A stretch of 64,000 nt of DNA from Coprococcus eutactus. Its GTDB lineage: Bacteria > Bacillota > Clostridia > Lachnospirales > Lachnospiraceae. Of this stretch, positions 11,246 through 19,448 are shown in pieces (the stretch's first letter is position 1; each line of letters opens with the position of its first letter). The notes beneath the pieces were generated by a model. That model was not told the origin of the DNA, made no database searches, and was given only the letters and a program-made list of their open reading frames with translations. Position numbers and translations under genes: made by a program. The stretch spans positions 1,224,001 to 1,288,000 of the forward strand of contig NZ_CP102278.1 of the NCBI RefSeq assembly GCF_025149915.1. The letters run 5' to 3'.

Positions 11246-11293
11246 AAATAAAAAAAGGTGTGTTCCCTAAGAATATTTCTTAGAAACACACCT
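11246..11293 (-). terminator. Promoter-proximal terminator hairpin in the Lrp leader
   Basis: Read on the minus strand, AAGGTGTGTT...CTAAGAA pairs with TTCTTAG...AACACACCTT, followed at once by seven U, then AUUU. No gene ends here on that strand, and the nearest promoter is only about 15 bp upstream, so the hairpin sits inside the Lrp 5' leader. It may be an attenuator or the end of a very short RNA. Confidence 0.6.
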
Positions 11294-11306
11294 TTGCGTT
11301 TGTTTC

Positions 11307-11335
11307 ACTATACATTAGATGATAAAAAAAATCAA
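11307..11335 (-). promoter_or_regulatory. Promoter of the Lrp gene
   Basis: On the minus strand TTGATT (11335-11330), 17-bp spacer, TATAGT (11312-11307). Transcription would start near 11300 and run straight into the hairpin at 11293-11255. The rest of the divergent gap, to 11612, holds A/T-rich sequence and an 11-codon ORF (ATG 11571) that ends next to the following start; nothing further is recognised. Confidence 0.6.
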
Positions 11336-11612
11336 GTGTTTTTATATAAAATTTTAACCGGATTTTAGTTTGAACTTTACAAAGATATATGAACAGTGGA
11401 TATAGACAGTTCACAAATGACAGATTAAATGGTATGATTTAATGTAATTGAGCATTACTTAAATAGGTTGTTTGATTGATTTACATTTGAAGGATCACAC
11501 ACGGAAAGAGTATTATATGATGAAAATATAATTACAGAAAAAATAAAATTCAGATGTTGAGAGAAATAACAATGTCAGAAAAAATAAAATATTATAAGAT
11601 TAGGTGAAGAAG

Positions 11613-12317
11613 ATGTCAGACGGAATAAGACTTAACAAATATCTCAGCGAGGCGGGCGTGTGCTCAAGACGCGCTGCGGATACACATATAGAGAATGGAA
11701 AGGTTACGATCAACGGAGAGACTGCAGTCATGGGTCAGAAGGTCATGCCCGGGGATGTGGTGACATTCATGGGCAGGAAGGTTCAGCAGAAGGATAGGAC
11801 AGTGATCCTGGCATATAATAAGCCGATAGGACTTACCTGTACAGCGAGTAAGGCTGATCCAGACAATATATTTGATCACATAGATTATCCGATCAGACTT
11901 CAGTACGTGGGAAGGCTGGACAAGGACTCCCAGGGTCTACTTCTTCTGACAAATGATGGTGACCTGTCAAATGCCATCCAGAAGTCGGTGAACAACCATG
12001 AGAAGGAATACAGAGTGAGGGTGAACCGTGAGATAACAGAGGACTTCATCAGGAAGATGTCGGAAGGAGTGCCTATACTTGATACAGTGACAAAGAAATG
12101 TAAGGTGCGAAAGATAGATGACAGATCATTCATGATAGTGCTGACACAGGGCCTCAACAGGCAGATCAGACGAATGTGTGATGCATTGGGCTACAGGGTA
12201 GTGAACCTGAAGAGAGTCAGGGTCTGCAACGTGAAGCTTGGCAATATGAGACCTGGAGAGTTAAGGGAGCTCAGCCGCGAGGAAGAGGCAGAGCTGAGAC
12301 GGATAGTGGGGATGTAG
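11613..12317 (+). CDS. Pseudouridine synthase of the RsuA/RluB/RluF family
   Basis: Isomerises a specific uridine in rRNA to pseudouridine. 234 residues: N-terminal S4 RNA-binding domain (about 1-60, GIRLNKYLSEAGVCSRRAADTHI) and catalytic domain with the motif GRLDKDSQGLLLLTNDG, whose Asp is the nucleophile, and the C-terminal signature QGLNRQIRRMCDALGY. The sequence is closest in character to RluF (23S U2604) but the target cannot be settled here. ATG 11613 is used, after GGTGAAGA; a GTG nine bases upstream is possible. ligA follows after 35 bp, so the two may be cotranscribed. Confidence 0.9.
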   Translation: MSDGIRLNKYLSEAGVCSRRAADTHIENGKVTINGETAVMGQKVMPGDVVTFMGRKVQQKDRTVILAYNKPIGLTCTASKADPDNIFDHIDYPIRLQYVGRLDKDSQGLLLLTNDGDLSNAIQKSVNNHEKEYRVRVNREITEDFIRKMSEGVPILDTVTKKCKVRKIDDRSFMIVLTQGLNRQIRRMCDALGYRVVNLKRVRVCNVKLGNMRPGELRELSREEEAELRRIVGM

Positions 12318-12352
12318 TAGAGAGTGTATATAGGATTTTTTGTGGGGTGTGT

Positions 12353-14389
12353 ATGGAAGATATTAGTAGAAATACCAGTGAAAATATTAAAGAAAATAAT
12401 GACATCAGTGGCAATAACGATAATGGCAAGATAGCCAGAATTAAAGAACTTGTAAAGCAGCTCAACGATGCTGCAAAGAAATATTATATGGAAGATACAG
12501 AGATCATGAGCAATCTGGAATATGATGCTCTGTACGATGAGCTGAGTGCCCTGGAGAAAGAGACCGGGATGGTCATGAGCAACAGCCCGACGGTCAAGGT
12601 AGGATATGAGGTCGTCAGTGAGCTGCCGAAGGAGGCTCACGAGCATCCAATGCTTTCTCTTGACAAGACAAAGGATGTAGGTGCTCTTGCGTCATGGCTT
12701 GGCGGTCAGAAGGGCGTAATATCCTGGAAGATGGACGGACTCACAGTTGTTCTCACATATGAGAACGGAGAGATGATAAAAGCGGTTACCCGTGGAAATG
12801 GTGAGATAGGCGAGGTCATCACGAACAATGCGAAGGTATTTGCAAATGTACCTCATCACATCCCGTACAAGGGCAAGCTGACGATCAGAGGCGAGGCGGT
12901 CATCAAATACTCGGATTTCAATGCGATAAATGAGAAGATAACGGATGCGGAATCTAAGTACAAGAACCCGCGAAATCTGTGCAGCGGCTCAGTGAGACAG
13001 CTCGATAACAAGATAACAAAAGAGAGAAATGTACATTTCTTCGCTTTTAATTTAGTGGACGGTGAGGATGTGGACTTCCACAATTCATTCAAATATCAGC
13101 TTGACTGGTTGGAGCAGCAGGGATTTACCGTGGTAGAACACTACCTGACAGACTCGGCGGCGATTCCTGATAAGGTGAGGGAATTTTCAGAGAAGATAAC
13201 GGAGAATGACTTCCCATCGGATGGTCTGGTACTCATGCTGGATGATCTGGCATACGGAAGAAGCCTGGGAACCACAGCCAAGTTCCCGCGAAATGCCATG
13301 GCGTTCAAATGGGCGGACGAGGAAGCGATAACCCACCTCCGCTATGTGGAGTGGAGTCCATCAAGAACTGGACTCATCAACCCGGTTGCTGTATTTGACC
13401 CGGTGGAGCTTGAGGGAACAACAGTCAGCCGTGCCAGCATACACAACGTCAGCATACTTAAGTCATTGGCGCTTGGCGAAGGTGATGAGATTGCAGTGTA
13501 CAAGGCGAATATGATCATTCCGCAGATTGCAAGGAATCTAACCATGAGTGGTAACGTGGTCATACCGGCTGCGTGTCCTGCATGCGGAGGAGAGACTGAG
13601 ATAGTGAGGGAGGAAGGCGGTGCAGTGTCAGGAGTTGAGACTCTGTACTGCACAAACCAGTTCTGCCCTGCGAAGAAACTTAAGTCATTTTCACACTATG
13701 TGTCCAGAAATGCGTTGAATATAGATGGACTCTCAGAGGCGACCATAGAGAAGTTCATAGATGAGAAGATCCTCGAGGAGCCTCCTGATCTGTATAAGCT
13801 TGCGGCTCACAGAGAACATATAGTTGAACTTGAGGGATTTGGCGAGAAGTCGTACAACAAGCTTGTGGCTGCGGTGGACGCATCCAGACAGACGAACATG
13901 TGGCGTCTTGTCAATGGTCTCGGCATTGCAAATGTCGGAGAGGCGACAGCCAAGCTCATGGCAAAGCATTTTGCAAATGATATGGATGCCATGAAGAAGG
14001 CAGATGTGTCAGCATACGTTGAGATAGACGGAATCGGTCAGGTTATAGCAGAGGATATAGTCAGATACTTTGAAAATGAGAAGAATTGTGCTATCATAGA
14101 TAGGTTGATGGCTGAGCTTACGTTTGTGGATGAGGCTTCTGATACGGAGCAGGATCTGGCGGGCAAGGTGTTCGTCATAACCGGTTCGCTCACCCATTTT
14201 GAAAACAGAAATCAGCTCAAGGAACTGATAGAGAGCAGAGGAGGTCAGGTTACAGGTTCTGTATCTGCCAAGACCTCATATCTTATAAATAACGATGTGA
14301 ATTCTACATCATCCAAGAACAAGAAGGCAAAAAGCCTTGATGTGCCTATCATATCTGAGGAGGATTTCTTAGAATTGATTGGACAGTAG
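12353..14389 (+). CDS. ligA: NAD-dependent DNA ligase
   Basis: Seals nicks in replication and repair using NAD+. 678 residues. Ia domain (about 10-60, LVKQLNDAAKKYYMED) binds NMN; the adenylation domain carries the active Lys in SWKMDGLT; OB fold; Cys4 zinc finger (CPACGG...CTNQFCPAK); helix-hairpin-helix repeats (LEGFGEKSYNKLV, IDGIGQVIAEDI); C-terminal BRCT domain (about 600-678, LAGKVFVITGSL). All expected domains are present. ATG 12353 is chosen over an in-frame GTG six bases earlier. The first 20 residues, rich in Asn and Ser, are poorly conserved in the family. Confidence 0.95.
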   Translation: MEDISRNTSENIKENNDISGNNDNGKIARIKELVKQLNDAAKKYYMEDTEIMSNLEYDALYDELSALEKETGMVMSNSPTVKVGYEVVSELPKEAHEHPMLSLDKTKDVGALASWLGGQKGVISWKMDGLTVVLTYENGEMIKAVTRGNGEIGEVITNNAKVFANVPHHIPYKGKLTIRGEAVIKYSDFNAINEKITDAESKYKNPRNLCSGSVRQLDNKITKERNVHFFAFNLVDGEDVDFHNSFKYQLDWLEQQGFTVVEHYLTDSAAIPDKVREFSEKITENDFPSDGLVLMLDDLAYGRSLGTTAKFPRNAMAFKWADEEAITHLRYVEWSPSRTGLINPVAVFDPVELEGTTVSRASIHNVSILKSLALGEGDEIAVYKANMIIPQIARNLTMSGNVVIPAACPACGGETEIVREEGGAVSGVETLYCTNQFCPAKKLKSFSHYVSRNALNIDGLSEATIEKFIDEKILEEPPDLYKLAAHREHIVELEGFGEKSYNKLVAAVDASRQTNMWRLVNGLGIANVGEATAKLMAKHFANDMDAMKKADVSAYVEIDGIGQVIAEDIVRYFENEKNCAIIDRLMAELTFVDEASDTEQDLAGKVFVITGSLTHFENRNQLKELIESRGGQVTGSVSAKTSYLINNDVNSTSSKNKKAKSLDVPIISEEDFLELIGQ

Positions 14390-14424
14390 GAGTAACTGTA
14401 GTAAATGGAAAGGAATGAATAGAG

Positions 14425-15333
14425 ATGCCGATAAGAATAGATGATGATCTGCCGGTTAAGAAAACATTGGAGGACGAGAACATATTTGTCATGGGAACAG
14501 GAAGGGCGCACAGCCAGGACATAAGACCCCTTGACATCCTGATACTCAACCTCATGCCGCTGAAGGAGGATACAGAGCTGCAGCTCATGCGAAGCCTGTC
14601 AAACACCCCACTTCAGGTGAACATCACGCTTCTTAGAACCATGTCCTACGAGTCCAAGAACGTGACAAAGGGACACCTTGACAGATTCTACGAGGATTTT
14701 GACAGCGTAAAGAACCGCAAATGGGACGGTTTCATCATAACCGGAGCACCTGTTGAAAAGATGGAATTTGAGAATGTTGACTACTGGGATGAACTCCGCG
14801 AGATCATGGATTGGTCCGAGACAAATGTCACATCGACCATGCACATTTGCTGGGGCGCCCAGGCGGGACTCTACTACAGATACGGTGTGCAGAAGTTTGA
14901 CCTTCCGCAGAAACTGTCAGGCATATACGAACATCACACCTTCCACAAGAGAACACCGCTAGTCCGCGGTTTCGACGATGTATTTTACGTGCCACATTCA
15001 AGATACACGGGCGTATCCAAGGAGGACATTGTAAACAATGAGCACCTTGAGATCGTAGCCGAGTCAGATGTGGCTGGCCCGTACCTCATAATCGGTGACG
15101 GCGGCAAGAACATATTTGTCACAGGACACCCTGAGTACGACGTGCTGACCCTTGACCAGGAGTACCACAGAGACCTCGGCAAGGGACTTAATCCACAGAT
15201 CCCGGTGAACTATTACCCAGACAACGACCCGGAAAAGAAACCAGTGAAGAAGTGGAGATGCCACGCGAATACTTTGTATGCGAATTGGCTCAATTATTAC
15301 GTTTATCAGCTCACACCGTATAAGTGGGAGTAG
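14425..15333 (+). CDS. metAA: Homoserine O-acetyltransferase, MetA type
   Basis: First committed step of methionine synthesis: acylation of homoserine. 302 residues. The catalytic Cys142 (HICWGAQAG), His235 and Glu237 (VTGHPEYD) are at the same positions as in characterised MetA enzymes. Residue 111 is Glu (TGAPVE), the residue that selects acetyl-CoA over succinyl-CoA in the family, so this is annotated as an acetyltransferase although older naming would say succinyltransferase. Start after AAAGGAATGAATAGAG. No SAM riboswitch or T-box fits in the 35-bp gap to ligA, so it is probably read through from upstream or uses a promoter inside ligA. Confidence 0.94.
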   Translation: MPIRIDDDLPVKKTLEDENIFVMGTGRAHSQDIRPLDILILNLMPLKEDTELQLMRSLSNTPLQVNITLLRTMSYESKNVTKGHLDRFYEDFDSVKNRKWDGFIITGAPVEKMEFENVDYWDELREIMDWSETNVTSTMHICWGAQAGLYYRYGVQKFDLPQKLSGIYEHHTFHKRTPLVRGFDDVFYVPHSRYTGVSKEDIVNNEHLEIVAESDVAGPYLIIGDGGKNIFVTGHPEYDVLTLDQEYHRDLGKGLNPQIPVNYYPDNDPEKKPVKKWRCHANTLYANWLNYYVYQLTPYKWE

Positions 15334-15525
15334 GAGCTGGTGAGATCGCATAAAATCTAAGAATTTAAGCCAAATTCGTTACATATCAATAAAGCCAAAA
15401 ATGTATGTAAAATGATGTGATTTTTTGTAATTTTATGACTTTGTGGCGATTAATTGGTGTTTTTTCAAAATGCAGATGGTGTTTTTTTAAACGGCGCTAG
15501 GCAGAAGATATTAAATATAAAATTA

Positions 15526-15578
15526 AAACACAGCACTATGTAGATGAGTGGGAGTTATCTATATGGTGCTGTGTTTTT
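15526..15578 (+). terminator. Intrinsic terminator about 190 bp after metA
   Basis: AACACAGCAC and a second helix ATGTAGAT pair with ATCTATAT and GGTGCTGTGTT, followed by five T. The DNA between the metA stop and this point (15334-15525) is A/T-rich and holds nothing else recognised. Confidence 0.8.
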
Positions 15579-15590
15579 CGTTGTAATTTC

Positions 15591-15753
15591 TTAATCTATA
15601 GTATTTAGAAAGGCGAGTAATGCCTCTCTTTGTACAGAGTTGAGTCTATATATTCTGGTTGACAGTGGATCATTGATTAGAACCTTATTATCATCATCAA
15701 AAAAATCCCTTAATGAAATGTCAAGTGCTTTGCACAATTGGAAAAGAACTTCT
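15591..15753 (-). pseudogene. C-terminal remnant of an XRE-family regulator
   Basis: On the minus strand an open frame without start reads EVLFQLCKALDISLRDFFDD...VQREALLAFLNTID and stops at 15591. LFQLCKALDISLRDFF is the end of a Cro/C1-type HTH domain. The N-terminal two thirds are missing exactly where the GC-richer mobile element begins (about 15755), so the gene was probably cut by insertion or by a later deletion. Confidence 0.6.
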
Positions 15754-15803
15754 ATTATCACCGTAAGCAATCCGTGCAGAATGCCGGAGAAGCAATATTA
15801 TAA

Positions 15804-16112
15804 TTCAAGGAGGACGAGCCGGAGGGCAGACCCATCGGCATTTGGGGACAGCGACACCTGAGGTATATCCGCAAGCACAAGGTCAGCTTGTATGCCGAGC
15901 TGCTGACCACCGGCAAGCTGAACGATTACCTTGCAGACCTCAATGAGCAGGCGGAAGCAATGTTTTCTCGGCTGGTAAAACAGTTTTCCGAAAAAGAGGG
16001 CGTAACGGAAGCCCTCAAAGCGGAAAATCAAATGCTGTGGGTGCAGAGGATGAACAACAGACGGCGGCTTTTCCTTTTCAGGCAGTATTCAATAAGTCAT
16101 AAAGTTCCGTGA
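15804..16112 (+). pseudogene. TnpV-like transposon protein, truncated at both ends
   Basis: The frame reads PIGIWGQRHLRYIRKHK, LYAELLTTGKLNDYLADLN and ENQMLWVQRMNN, the core of the TnpV proteins carried by Tn4451-like and related elements. An in-frame TAA at 15801 precedes it without a start codon, and after QRMNN the sequence departs from the family (RRRLFLFRQYSIS). Function of TnpV is not established; the fragment is a marker of the element. Confidence 0.65.
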
Positions 16113-16245
16113 GTAATGGAAGAAGCCAGCGTTTGCGGAAATGTCACAATTTACGGAGGTAAAGTTTCAAATTCCACTTGCCTTTTTGCACTTGTTATGA
16201 TATTATTAGTATGTGTACTAGGATGCTCAAAGAGAGGTGATATAT

Positions 16246-16950
16246 TTGCGGAGAGACAGCAGTGAAACAAAGAGGAAAATACTGACCGTGTGCGTCCGTC
16301 TCTTTTTGGAGCAGGGGTATAAAAACACCTCTGTCAGTCAGATTGTGGATGAAGCAGGTGTTGCAAGAGGAAGCTATTTGAATTTGTTTCCTACCAAGGA
16401 CAGAATTTTGCTGGAATTGACCGAAACGATGTTCGGCGGACAGTTCGGCGTGGCAAGAAGCATTGCAGACAGCAAGCTGCCGCCGGTTTACGCTTATGCG
16501 GTGGAAACGGCGATTCAACTGACACTGACCGAGTTGAACGAGAACCTGCGGGAAATCTACATCGAAGCCTACTCCCTGCCCGAAACATCGGAATATATTT
16601 ACCTGCATACCACAGCAGAGCTGAAACAGATTTTTGGTGAAAAATTTCCCGATGATACCGAGAGCGACTTTTACGAGATGGAAATCGGCACGGCGGGACT
16701 GATGCGCAGCTATATGGCGAGAAAATGTGATATTCATTTTCCGTTGGAACGCAAGCTCAGCCGCTTTTTGACGGCGGCTATGCGGGTGTATCGGGTACCG
16801 GAGGCAGAGCAGGCAAAGGTGCTTGCCTTTATTCAATCACTGGATATCAAGGCAATCGCCACCGAGGTAATGTATAAGCTGTTCGCCATGTTGGAAATGA
16901 AATATGACTTTAAGCTGTCAAAGGACAGCAAAGGAGAGGAGACTATATGA
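16246..16950 (+). CDS. TetR-family transcriptional regulator coupled to the surface-protein gene
   Basis: One-component repressor of 234 residues. N-terminal HTH (about 5-50: TKRKILTVCVRLFLEQGY, TSVSQIVDEAGVARGSYLNLFPTKDRIL); the C-terminal ligand domain is generic. TTG 16246 is chosen because AGAGAGGTGA lies just upstream at normal spacing; an in-frame GTG at 16237 overlaps that site. Its stop overlaps the ATG of the surface-protein gene (ATGA, 16947-16950), so the two are translationally coupled and probably coregulated. Upstream TTGCAC and an AT-rich stretch (about 16183-16210) may be the promoter. Ligand unknown. Confidence 0.88.
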   Translation: MRRDSSETKRKILTVCVRLFLEQGYKNTSVSQIVDEAGVARGSYLNLFPTKDRILLELTETMFGGQFGVARSIADSKLPPVYAYAVETAIQLTLTELNENLREIYIEAYSLPETSEYIYLHTTAELKQIFGEKFPDDTESDFYEMEIGTAGLMRSYMARKCDIHFPLERKLSRFLTAAMRVYRVPEAEQAKVLAFIQSLDIKAIATEVMYKLFAMLEMKYDFKLSKDSKGEETI

Positions 16951-18458
16951 ATAAGAAAATTTTGAGCGTTGTGCTCATACTGTGCGTGATGCTGGCTGTT
17001 ATGCCTATGACGGCATATGCGGCGAATATTGCGCTTTGTCGTAAATGCGGCCAGATACAAACGGTAAGGGTGACTTATCAATACGCAAATGATAAATTGC
17101 ACCGAACCGCTCTTACATGCACGGTGTGTGATAATACATGGGATTACTGGGAGTCACACATGTGGAGCGGAACGGCGACTTGCACAAGCGGAAGGACATG
17201 CACGGATTGCGGCGGATCTTCCGAACCGCTTGGGCACGACTGGGGCGCTTGGACGCAGAACAGCGATGAAAAGACCCACACCCGAATCTGTAAGCGTGAC
17301 ACCAGCCATACGGAAACCGAGAATTGCCACGGCGGCACGGCGACCTGCACCGCCAAGGCTGTCTGCACGGTCTGCGGCGGCGAATACGGCGAGATGGCGG
17401 CACACAGCTTCACTGCCGAAAAAGCAGAGGCGCAGTATTTGAAGTCTGCTGCAACCTGTACCGAAAAGGCGGTCTACTACAAGTCCTGCGCAGTCTGCGG
17501 TCTGAGCTCCGAGGGCACGGCGGATGAGGCGACCTTCTTCTCCGGCAATGCGCTGGATCACGACTGGGGCGCTTGGACGCAGAACAGCGATGAAGAGACC
17601 CACACCCGAATCTGTAAGCGTGACACCAGCCATACGGAAACCGAGAATTGCCACGGCGGCACGGCGACCTGCACTGCCAAGGCTGTCTGCACGGTCTGCG
17701 GCGGCGAATACGGCGAGATGGCGGCACACAGCTTCACTGCCGAAAAAGCAGAGGCGCAGTATTTGAAGTCTGCTGCAACCTGTACCGAAAAGGCAATCTA
17801 TTACAAGTCCTGCGCAGTCTGCGGTCTGAGCTCCGAGGGTACGGCGGATGAGGCGACCTTCTTCTCCGGCAATGCGCTGGACCACAACTGGGGCGCTTGG
17901 ACGTCCAACGAAGACGGCACCCATACCCGCACCTGCACCGTTGACGGATGCTCTGCAGGCACGCAAACGGAGAATTGCATCGATGCAAACAAAGACCACA
18001 AATGTGATATCTGCGATTATATAATCAGCGAGTGTGCAGACGATAACAAAGACCACAAGTGTGATTATTGCGGCAAGAAGCTGACTGAGCACACCGGCGG
18101 GAAAGCGACCTGCAAGGACAAGGCAAAGTGCGAAGTTTGCGGTGCGGAATACGGTGAGCTTGATGCGAAGAACCACACCAACTTAAAGCACTTCCCGGCA
18201 ACTGCGGCGACCAAGACCACCGAGGGCAATATCGAGTACTGGTACTGCGAAGGCTGTGGTAAATATTACAGCGACAAGGACGGTACAAAGGGAATCAAAA
18301 AAGCCGACACCGTAACGGCGAAGCTGAAGGACGATTCCAAATCTCCGCAGACCGGCGATACAAGCAACCTTGCTTTGTGGATTGCCTTGCTGTTTGTCAG
18401 CGGCGGTGCAGCCATTGGCACAACGGTTGTCAGCAGAAAGAAAAAGTACAACAGATAA
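16947..18458 (+). CDS. Sortase-anchored Cys-rich repeat surface protein
   Basis: Secreted, wall-anchored protein of 503 residues. Signal peptide 1-26 (ILSVVLILCVMLAVMPMTAYA). The body carries many CxxC pairs spaced like small zinc ribbons (CRKCGQ, CTVCDNTW, CTVCGGEYGEMAAH, CAVCGLSSEG, CDICDY, CDYCGKK, CEVCGAEYG, CEGCGKYY). Two almost identical 108-residue units (about 97-204 and 205-312, each from HDWGAWTQNSDE) are followed by a partial third. The C-terminus has SPQTGD at about 465, a hydrophobic helix and RKKKYNR, a sorting signal with Ser in place of Leu. Similar Cys-rich repeats occur in clostridial surface proteins of unknown function; metal binding is a guess. Confidence 0.85.
   Translation: MNKKILSVVLILCVMLAVMPMTAYAANIALCRKCGQIQTVRVTYQYANDKLHRTALTCTVCDNTWDYWESHMWSGTATCTSGRTCTDCGGSSEPLGHDWGAWTQNSDEKTHTRICKRDTSHTETENCHGGTATCTAKAVCTVCGGEYGEMAAHSFTAEKAEAQYLKSAATCTEKAVYYKSCAVCGLSSEGTADEATFFSGNALDHDWGAWTQNSDEETHTRICKRDTSHTETENCHGGTATCTAKAVCTVCGGEYGEMAAHSFTAEKAEAQYLKSAATCTEKAIYYKSCAVCGLSSEGTADEATFFSGNALDHNWGAWTSNEDGTHTRTCTVDGCSAGTQTENCIDANKDHKCDICDYIISECADDNKDHKCDYCGKKLTEHTGGKATCKDKAKCEVCGAEYGELDAKNHTNLKHFPATAATKTTEGNIEYWYCEGCGKYYSDKDGTKGIKKADTVTAKLKDDSKSPQTGDTSNLALWIALLFVSGGAAIGTTVVSRKKKYNR
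17235..17882 (+). repeat. 324-bp in-frame tandem repeat, two full copies
   Basis: Unit 1 is 17235-17558 and unit 2 is 17559-17882; they differ at only a few bases (for example AAG/GAG at the DE(K/E)T codon and GTC/ATC in KA(V/I)YY). A partial third unit begins at 17883. The length is a multiple of three, so copy number can change without breaking the frame. The high identity at the DNA level indicates a recent duplication or gene conversion. Confidence 0.92.
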
Positions 18459-18496
18459 TTGAATAGCGTTCCCTTGCTCCATCTTCCGAGCAAGAC

Positions 18497-18526
18497 AAAA
18501 GCGTCGTAGCGATACGGCGCTTTTTT
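18497..18526 (+). terminator. Intrinsic terminator after the surface-protein gene
   Basis: AAAAGCGTCGT pairs with ACGGCGCTTTT around TAGCGAT, with a T run. The following DNA to 18717 is non-coding; it contains a further inverted repeat (AAACGCCCAAAA at about 18613 with TTTTGGGCGTTT at about 18653) and otherwise nothing recognised. Confidence 0.8.
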
Positions 18527-18717
18527 GTTACTCGGAAGCGACAAACAGCGGCTTTTGAATGGTTGGCGGTAAAGGATACCGCCGCTAAAACAAAGCCGCT
18601 CATATCGAAGGAAAACGCCCAAAATCGCCCAGAAAAATGACAGTTCGGAGAGGTTTTGGGCGTTTCTGCATTTCGGGAGCAAATCGGCAATTAGGCAGCA
18701 CAAAGGAGGTGCTCGCT

Positions 18718-18897
18718 ATGCCCCGTATGCCGAAATACCTCAAGGAAAAATGGGCGTTCTTTCTTGATGAGCGTGGCGGGAAGAAATACAACGAGCTTTG
18801 TAGGAAATGCGAAAGGAGCTGCAAGCAGCGTTTCCTACTATCAAAGACAGTATTTCAATGCGTCCTCTGCCGTGGAACGATTGCAGGAACGGTATGA
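18718..18897 (+). pseudogene. Small Cys-rich protein of conjugative elements, C-terminus lost
   Basis: Starts after AAAGGAGGTG. The first 40 residues (MPRMPKYLKEKWAFFLDERG ... CRKCERSCKQRF) match in character the short Cys-rich proteins found next to relaxase genes of clostridial integrative elements. After SCKQ the frame runs out of phase into sequence that encodes, in another frame, the relaxase tail, so a deletion has fused two genes near AGCTGCAAGCAG (about 18818). Confidence 0.5.
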
Positions 18898-19083
18898 CCG
18901 GCTCAAAGAAAAATGCCAGCCGTTTTTGCAGGCACTGGAACACTTTCCAAAGCTGGTGGAGGTCTTTGTGAAGAAGGTCAAGGAGCTTTTCAGTATCAAG
19001 GAAGCGCAGGAGCGCAAGGAACGGGAGGACAGAGCAGCCGCCCGAAAAGAACAATCCAAACACCGTCGGGGCAGAAATGATTG
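18824..19083 (+). pseudogene. C-terminal fragment of a mobilization relaxase
   Basis: The frame reads SYYQRQYFNASSAVERLQER and continues KVKELFSIKEAQERKEREDR, a coiled-coil tail typical of MobA/MobL-like relaxases of clostridial elements. The catalytic N-terminal domain is absent. The frame continues into unrelated residues after about 19083. Confidence 0.45.
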
Positions 19084-19220
19084 GGAACGGCAATGCCGCC
19101 AAGCTGGACATCCGAGAGTAGCATCCGAACCACGAGCGCTGCGGGAAGGGTATCACGCTCACGGAGGACGAGGGCAGAAATCTTTACGCAGCACTCAAGG
19201 CAATCTATGAAAAGGAATAA
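19077..19220 (+). pseudogene. Decayed small ORF of the mobile element
   Basis: MIGNGNAAKLDIRE is followed by a stop at about 19120, and a second frame continues NHERCGKGITLTEDEGRNLY and AALKAIYEKE to TAA 19218-19220. The two pieces appear to be one small protein broken by a frameshift. Family not identified. Confidence 0.3.
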
Positions 19221-19239
19221 TCCTTTTTCGGCTGGTAAC

Positions 19240-19270
19240 GGGGCGTTCGGAAACGGACGCCCCTATTTTT
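19240..19270 (+). terminator. Hairpin with T tract in the mobile element
   Basis: GGGGCGT pairs with ACGCCCC around a 10-nt loop, followed by TATTTTT. Confidence 0.55.
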
Positions 19271-19283
19271 ACGGAGGGAGGTG

Positions 19284-19448
19284 ATGACCGTGGAGGATAT
19301 GAAAACCGGCTTTGTAGAGAGAATCGGCGGCACCATTTTCGTTGTCAACGCAATGCCCGCAGAGAACGCAAAGCATACGCAGGAGGAGCTTGTAAAGGCT
19401 CTGATTGCAAGAGAAGCAATGGCTTTGCAGGAAGCAGATGTTGCCTGA
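19284..19448 (+). CDS. TnpW-like small transposon-encoded protein
   Basis: 54 residues starting MTVEDMKTGFVERIGGTIFV, after GGAGGGAGG. The pattern ERIGGTIFVVNAMPAENAK followed by EELVKALIAREA resembles the short TnpW proteins of Tn4451-type elements. Role unknown. Its stop overlaps the beginning of a VirD4 fragment, a sign that a deletion joined the two. Confidence 0.45.
   Translation: MTVEDMKTGFVERIGGTIFVVNAMPAENAKHTQEELVKALIAREAMALQEADVA

Noticed and set aside
14390-14424. SAM riboswitch or T-box before metA
   Set aside because: The gap is 35 bp, too short for either.
15334-15525. Small RNA or riboswitch between metA and the terminator
   Set aside because: The sequence is A/T-rich with no promoter or stable structure that I could identify apart from the terminator itself.
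16195-16836. Minus-strand open frame of 213 codons opposite the TetR gene
   Set aside because: Shadow of the TetR coding strand, with no family features or ribosome binding site.
17154-18176. Long minus-strand open frame of 340 codons opposite the surface-protein gene
   Set aside because: It exists because the plus-strand gene is GC-rich and repeated. It has no ribosome binding site, its hydrophobic/Ala-Gly-rich composition is typical of antisense frames, and the plus strand has signal peptide, CxxC pattern and sorting signal.
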